Position numbers and translations under genes: made by a program | Assembly (NCBI GenBank): GCA_045105075.1 | Contig: JBGCDD010000068.1 | Coordinates: 1-16,990 of the forward strand | Length of the DNA stretch: 16,990 nucleotides | Direction of reading: 5' to 3' | From: JBGCDD01 sp045105075 | Lineage (GTDB): Bacteria; Pseudomonadota; Alphaproteobacteria; Rhodobacterales; Rhodobacteraceae | The notes under the pieces: generated by a model | What the model was told of the DNA's origin: nothing | What the model saw: only the letters and a program-made list of their open reading frames with translations | The model's database searches: none | Shown: in pieces, positions 12,916 through 16,990 of the stretch | How positions within the stretch are numbered: position 1 is the first letter of the stretch | Layout of the letters: each line of letters begins with the position of its first letter

Positions 12916-15744
12916 TTAAGTATCAGCACGTTCCGCCCCATCGGTGATGGCTTGACGCAGGCGCTTTTCCAAAGTGGCTTGCTTGCTTTCGGAATAATAT
13001 TTTAGACCAAACATGTCTTTCACGTAAAACGTATCCACCACCTGCTCACCGTAGGTCGCGATGACGGCGTTTGCGATATAGACGTTCGAGCTCGCCAAAG
13101 AGCGCGCCAGATCATAGAGCAATCCGGGTCGATCGCGGGTGTCGACCTCGATGATGGTGTAGATTTCGGACCCGTCATTGTCGAAACTAATATGGGTCGG
13201 GACGTTAAACGCCTTTTCGCGCTTTTTGATTTTGTCGCGTGATTTCAACGCGTCACGCGCGACAACTTCACCCATCAGGGTTTTGTGAATCATCTGAGTC
13301 AATCGCTTCAATCGGCTCGCCTCGTAAGGGGCGCCGTCGCCGTCCTGGATCCAGAAGGCGCCGGTCACATAGCCGTCTTTGGTGGTGTAACTGCGCGCGT
13401 CCACCACATTTGCGCCGACCAGAGCCAGTGCCCCGGCCAGCCGCGAGAATATGCCCGGATGGTCCGCCATAACGAAACAGGCGCGGGTGGCGTCGCGGTC
13501 TTCGTCGGGAAACAGGTTGATCGCGACGGTGGTCTCGTCCTCGCCCTTTTCGATGCCGCGCAGCATTTTTGCAAAATCCAGATGCGCCGTGACATGCAGG
13601 CCTTGCCAATAGGGCGCATAATGGCGCGCCGTTTCAACCTTGAGCGCGGCTTTTGGCCAATCCGGTAGGGCCGCGCGCAGCGCGCGTTTGGCCTCAGTGC
13701 CCCGGTTTTCGCGGTTCAGATCCTCCATCCCCGTCTCCAAGGCACGTCGGGTTTGGCGATAAAGCGCGCGAATCAATGCTGCTTTCCAATTGTTCCACAC
13801 ATTTGGGCCGACACCGCGAATATCGCACACGGTGAGCACCGTCAGAAGGTCCAGCCGCTTGACCGTTTGGACCGCCTTGGCGAAATCGCGCACGGTGCGC
13901 GGATCGGCAATGTCGCGTTTTTGCGCCATATCCGACATCAGCAGGTGATAGCGCACCAGCCATTCAACGGTCTCGGATTCAGATTTGTTCAGACCCAACC
14001 GAGGCGCGATTTTGCGCGCCAGATGCGCGCCCAAAATCGAGTGGTCCTCCGGGCGGCCTTTGCCAATGTCATGCACGAGCAGTGCGACATAGAGCACTTT
14101 GCGGTTCACACCCTCTTGCAGAATACCGGAGGCGACGGGCAGTTCTTCGACCAATTCGCTCTTTTCGATGCGCGCCAGATTGACGATGCATTGGATCGTA
14201 TGTTCGTCGACCGTATAGCTGTGATACATGTTGAACTGCATCATCGCCACGATGTGCTCAAATTCCGGAATGAACGCGGCCAGCACGCCCAATTCATTCA
14301 TGCGCCGCAGCGCGCGTTCGGGGTTGCCATGTTTCAACAACAAACCCATGAATATGCTCTGCGCAACGGGATCGTTACGCATGGGCTCGTCAATCAGATG
14401 CAGGTTGGCTGTGACCAAACGCATCGCATCTGGATGAATAAGCATGCCTGTGCGCAGAGCTTCTTCAAACAAGCGCAACAGGTTCAACTTATTGCTTAAA
14501 AATGTCTCTGGGTCGCTCACGTCCATGCGGTTGTGAACCACGCTGTAACCTTCTTTTACGCGAGGTTTGCGTCGAAAGATCCGTTCCAGAAGCGGTTCGG
14601 ATTTGACGTGCATCGCCTCCAGTTTGGTCAGGAATATCCGCGTCAGATCGCCAACAGCGGTGGCCTGGCGAAAATAGTCCTGCATGAAAATCTCAACGCC
14701 TCGCCGCCCGGCCCGGTCGATGTATCCCATGCGCTCGGCCACATCGACCTGCATGTCAAAGCTGAGCTGTTCGGTCGGGCGGTTGGTGATCAGATGCAGA
14801 TGCGAGCGCACGGCCCACAGGAAATCTTCGGCCTCGACAAAGCGGTCAAATTCTTCGGGTTGGAACAAGCCCAGCGGCACCAATTCGGCCGCGTCCTGCA
14901 CACCGTGGATGTATTTGGCGATCCAGAACAGCGATTGAAGATCGCGCAGACCGCCTTTGCCTTCCTTGACGTTGGGCTCGACCATATAGCGTTGGCCCTG
15001 TTTTTTATGGCGTTTCTCGCGCTCTTCCAGCTTGGCTTCGATGAAGGCGCGCCCGGTATTGCGGAACAGATCGCTGCGCAATCGGTGCGCCAGTTCGGCT
15101 GTCAAACGCCAATCGCCGTCAATAAAACGGTGTTCGAGCATGGCCGTGCGAATGGTGAAATCTTCGGCACCCAGACGCAGGCAGTCTTTGATGGTGCGGC
15201 TGGAATGGCCGACTTTCAACCGCAGATCCCACAGGATGTAGAGCATCGATTCGATGACGCTTTCGGCCCAAGCGGTGATCTTGTAGGGCGTCAGGAACAG
15301 CAAATCGACATCGGAATAAGGCGCCATTTCGCCGCGCCCATAGCCGCCCACGGCAATCACGGCGATGCGCTCGCCCGAGGTGGGGTTGGGCAACGGGTGC
15401 AAATAGGTGCGCGCGACGTGCAGCGCCGTTGTGATCAGCCCATCGGTCAGAAACGTGTACGAGCGCGTCAGCAAGCGGGCTTCGAACGGAGCTTTGGCAA
15501 AGGCGCGGGCGATCGCACCGCGCCCTTTCGATTTGGCCTCGCGCAACAGCGAGATCGTCAAAGCGCGCACCTCGCCAGCACTGTGATCGGCCGAGATTTG
15601 GTCCGCCAGCATCCGACGCATCATTGCGGCGTCGAAAATCTCGCCGCCGTCGCAAATCAGGGTGTTGGTCGGAGCTTGCCCAACCGGATCGGTTTGGTCC
15701 GGATCAGAAACCGGCGCCGGAGAAACTTGCTGGGGCAGGGTCAA
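12916..15744 (-). CDS. glnD: PII uridylyltransferase / uridylyl-removing enzyme GlnD
   Basis: A bifunctional nitrogen sensor that uridylylates PII proteins when glutamine is low and removes UMP when it is high. The 942 residues include a nucleotidyltransferase domain with VGGYGRGEMAPYSDVDLLFL (132-151; metal ligands D145 and D147), the GlnD-specific helical region with EPNVKEGKGGLRDLQ (256-270), an HD hydrolase domain with LLVHDIGKGRPEDHS (H558/D559), and two C-terminal ACT domains for glutamine sensing (from about 754, ADHPGIFSRLAGALA; from about 862, TRDRPGLLYDLARSLAS). All key residues are present. The likely start is TTG at 15744, six bases after AGGTGG and overlapping the lipoprotein gene by 41 bases; the next candidate, an ATG pair near 15627-15624, would cut off conserved-looking N-terminal sequence, but the exact start is uncertain. 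It is probably cotranscribed with the lipoprotein gene. Confidence 0.97.
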   Translation of the reverse strand: MTLPQQVSPAPVSDPDQTDPVGQAPTNTLICDGGEIFDAAMMRRMLADQISADHSAGEVRALTISLLREAKSKGRGAIARAFAKAPFEARLLTRSYTFLTDGLITTALHVARTYLHPLPNPTSGERIAVIAVGGYGRGEMAPYSDVDLLFLTPYKITAWAESVIESMLYILWDLRLKVGHSSRTIKDCLRLGAEDFTIRTAMLEHRFIDGDWRLTAELAHRLRSDLFRNTGRAFIEAKLEEREKRHKKQGQRYMVEPNVKEGKGGLRDLQSLFWIAKYIHGVQDAAELVPLGLFQPEEFDRFVEAEDFLWAVRSHLHLITNRPTEQLSFDMQVDVAERMGYIDRAGRRGVEIFMQDYFRQATAVGDLTRIFLTKLEAMHVKSEPLLERIFRRKPRVKEGYSVVHNRMDVSDPETFLSNKLNLLRLFEEALRTGMLIHPDAMRLVTANLHLIDEPMRNDPVAQSIFMGLLLKHGNPERALRRMNELGVLAAFIPEFEHIVAMMQFNMYHSYTVDEHTIQCIVNLARIEKSELVEELPVASGILQEGVNRKVLYVALLVHDIGKGRPEDHSILGAHLARKIAPRLGLNKSESETVEWLVRYHLLMSDMAQKRDIADPRTVRDFAKAVQTVKRLDLLTVLTVCDIRGVGPNVWNNWKAALIRALYRQTRRALETGMEDLNRENRGTEAKRALRAALPDWPKAALKVETARHYAPYWQGLHVTAHLDFAKMLRGIEKGEDETTVAINLFPDEDRDATRACFVMADHPGIFSRLAGALALVGANVVDARSYTTKDGYVTGAFWIQDGDGAPYEASRLKRLTQMIHKTLMGEVVARDALKSRDKIKKREKAFNVPTHISFDNDGSEIYTIIEVDTRDRPGLLYDLARSLASSNVYIANAVIATYGEQVVDTFYVKDMFGLKYYSESKQATLEKRLRQAITDGAERADT

Positions 15745-16885
15745 TCACAACCACCTGTCTGTTCTGGATCGTGGCCACAGCCAACCCCCGTTCGTTGGTG
15801 CCATCTCCGCGCAGGCGGAAGATGCCGTTGACGCCTTGAAAGCCGGCGCCCTGGGTCAGGGCGGCGCCGGTCAAAGCATCGGATTTGCCTGCACCCACCA
15901 ACGCACCGATGGCCGCAATTCCGTCATAGGCCAAACCACCGATCGGGTGGGGTGGCGAGCCATAAGCCGACTGATACCGGTTGCGGAATTGGGCCGCTTT
16001 CGCCGGATCAGGTGTTGCAAACCACCCGCCTTGCACGCCGGGAAGTTCCAATGTTTGCGATGGGATATCCCACCGCGTCAAACCGATAAATTGTGTCGCC
16101 GAAGGAGAGATACCTGTTTCGGGTAAAAGTTGTGTCAACAAAGGCAAAGCGCCAGCTGTGTTTGAGGTCAAAAACACCGAATCTGCGCCGTTGCTGCGCA
16201 CTGCATCGCGGATCCGGGGGACGGCTGCGATCACGCTTTGCTGAGATAAATCATAGCTGACAGAGCCCGCGACGCGTCCGCCCGCACCATTGATCGCCTT
16301 TTGGATCGCGTCACGCCCAACACTGCCTGCAGCGTCGGCGCTGTGCACGACAACTGTTTTGCCCTTGCCCTGTCGCGCAGCGTAACTGGCCAATCGACGG
16401 GCGGTGTTGCCAAATGTTGGCCCAAGCACAAATACGTTCCCGCCGGCGATCGAGGCATTGTTGGAGAAGGCTAAAACGTTGATTTTTTTGCCGGAAACCG
16501 CGTTGCCAACGGCATTGGCAGCCTCGCCGTAGACCGGGCCCAGAATGATCCGCGCGCCATCGCCCACGGCTTGACTGGCCACGGCTGCGGCTGTGGCCAC
16601 ATCGCCGGCGGTGTCATAAACGCGCAGGTCAATTTTGACGCCGTTCAGATCAGCAATCGCCAGTCGTGCTGCGTTTTCAAGGCTTTGGGCAAGGATCGGG
16701 TCACCGCGCTGTGCCGACCCTTTGGGCACGAGCAATGCCACGGGAACCGGTTTTGACGTGTCGATTGAGGGCCCGCCACCGCCGATGGACACCGTGTCAC
16801 ATGCGCTCAGCAGCGCTGTGGCTGCCAGCGCAAGACCAAAAAACGCCGTCTTGCGGGTCCCGCCAAAAACATTGAACATGACCAC
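15704..16885 (-). CDS. Penicillin-binding-protein-activator type lipoprotein (LppC/LpoA-like, periplasmic-binding fold)
   Basis: A 393-residue lipoprotein with an N-terminal signal and lipobox LSAC (residues 26-29; C29 is lipidated). The mature part has a periplasmic type I binding-protein fold: PVPVALLVPKG (46-56), ARIILGPVYGEAANAV, VLAFSNNASIAGGNVFVLGP, and IGGLAYDGIAAIGALV near the end. Enterobacterial LpoA, which activates penicillin-binding protein 1A, contains such a domain; alphaproteobacterial members are named by this similarity and their role is mostly inferred. Odd: the residue after the lipid cysteine is Asp, which in enterics retains lipoproteins in the inner membrane, not the expected place for an LpoA-like activator. 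Starts: GTG 16885 lies five bases after AAGGAG, ATG 16879 eleven bases; I prefer the GTG. It is followed by glnD with a 41-base overlap. Confidence 0.85.
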   Translation of the reverse strand: MVMFNVFGGTRKTAFFGLALAATALLSACDTVSIGGGGPSIDTSKPVPVALLVPKGSAQRGDPILAQSLENAARLAIADLNGVKIDLRVYDTAGDVATAAAVASQAVGDGARIILGPVYGEAANAVGNAVSGKKINVLAFSNNASIAGGNVFVLGPTFGNTARRLASYAARQGKGKTVVVHSADAAGSVGRDAIQKAINGAGGRVAGSVSYDLSQQSVIAAVPRIRDAVRSNGADSVFLTSNTAGALPLLTQLLPETGISPSATQFIGLTRWDIPSQTLELPGVQGGWFATPDPAKAAQFRNRYQSAYGSPPHPIGGLAYDGIAAIGALVGAGKSDALTGAALTQGAGFQGVNGIFRLRGDGTNERGLAVATIQNRQVVVIDPAPASFSGAGF

Positions 16886-16978
16886 TCATACTCCTTGATC
16901 CAGCGGCTTTGCACCGCATGCCTGTTGCGGCGGGATCATAAACGTCAACAGAGGCGGGTCCAGCTTTGAATCACCAAA
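16886..16978. promoter_or_regulatory. Upstream region of the lipoprotein-glnD unit
   Basis: A short gap with AAGGAG for the lipoprotein start and, on the minus strand, a TTGACG motif (16951-16946) without a convincing -10 element at normal spacing. If the ATG at 16979 is real, this is a divergent promoter region. Confidence 0.25.
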
Positions 16979-16990
16979 ATGTCAGATTGG
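16979..16990 (+). CDS. Possible start of a divergent gene (window edge)
   Basis: ATG TCA GAT TGG at the very end could begin a plus-strand gene (M-S-D-W). In many Rhodobacterales and other proteobacteria the LppC-type gene lies next to and divergent from the 16S rRNA methyltransferase gene rsmI, so such a gene is expected here. Only four codons are visible and no clear ribosome-binding site precedes them, so this is inference from neighbourhood. Confidence 0.3.

Noticed and set aside
14533..15831. 432-codon plus-strand open frame opposite glnD
   Set aside because: It is a shadow of glnD in GC-rich DNA; the composition is rich in His, Gln, Arg and Gly with no domain, and glnD is unambiguous.

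Overview
The window looks like ordinary chromosomal DNA from an alphaproteobacterium, most likely a marine Rhodobacterales (roseobacter-type) species. This rests on protein style (GlnD, TsaB, RimI, NifU-type and MurJ sequences of alphaproteobacterial character), high GC, tight packing, 1- and 4-base start/stop overlaps, and gene order. As I recall it, the order glnD, murJ, trpS, uspA, nfu/nifU-like, tsaB, rimI is a widespread alphaproteobacterial arrangement, and it is preserved here on the minus strand. I see no rRNA, tRNA, CRISPR, insertion sequence, phage gene or recombination site. No gap between genes exceeds about 150 bases.

From the right edge leftwards, along minus-strand transcription: a lipoprotein of the penicillin-binding-protein-activator (LppC/LpoA-like) type (15704-16885) overlaps glnD (12916-15744), the PII uridylyltransferase. 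Then come murJ (10420-11961, lipid II flippase), trpS (8612-9637), a class IV aminotransferase of the IlvE type (7689-8555), a universal stress protein (7170-7625), a secreted trypsin-fold protein (5741-7144), a two-domain NifU-type Fe-S scaffold (5097-5660), tsaB (4415-5092) and rimI (4002-4418). The last four bases of the window region around 16979 may begin a divergent gene.

The left third is a transporter operon, also on the minus strand: a BMP-family periplasmic binding protein (2854-3852), a small NTF2/SnoaL-like protein (2485-2838), a double-domain ATPase (959-2488) and a permease that runs off the left edge (1-959). The set resembles BMP-type nucleoside uptake systems; a second permease would be expected just outside the window.

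Two genes run on the plus strand, each lodged between minus-strand core genes: a rhomboid-like membrane protein (9731-10417) between trpS and murJ, and an exported DUF3828-type protein (12101-12913) between murJ and glnD. Both end tail-to-tail with the neighbouring minus-strand gene with only 2 bases between stop codons.

The main points of interest are modest. Two protease-fold proteins in the window, one trypsin-like and one rhomboid-like, both lack their catalytic residues. tsaB appears to have only a CTG codon as a start that preserves its conserved N-terminus. The permease has an oddly charged stretch where its family is hydrophobic. Inverted repeats lie in the leaders of murJ and of the transporter operon. 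I found no convincing new defence, mobile or biosynthetic system here.
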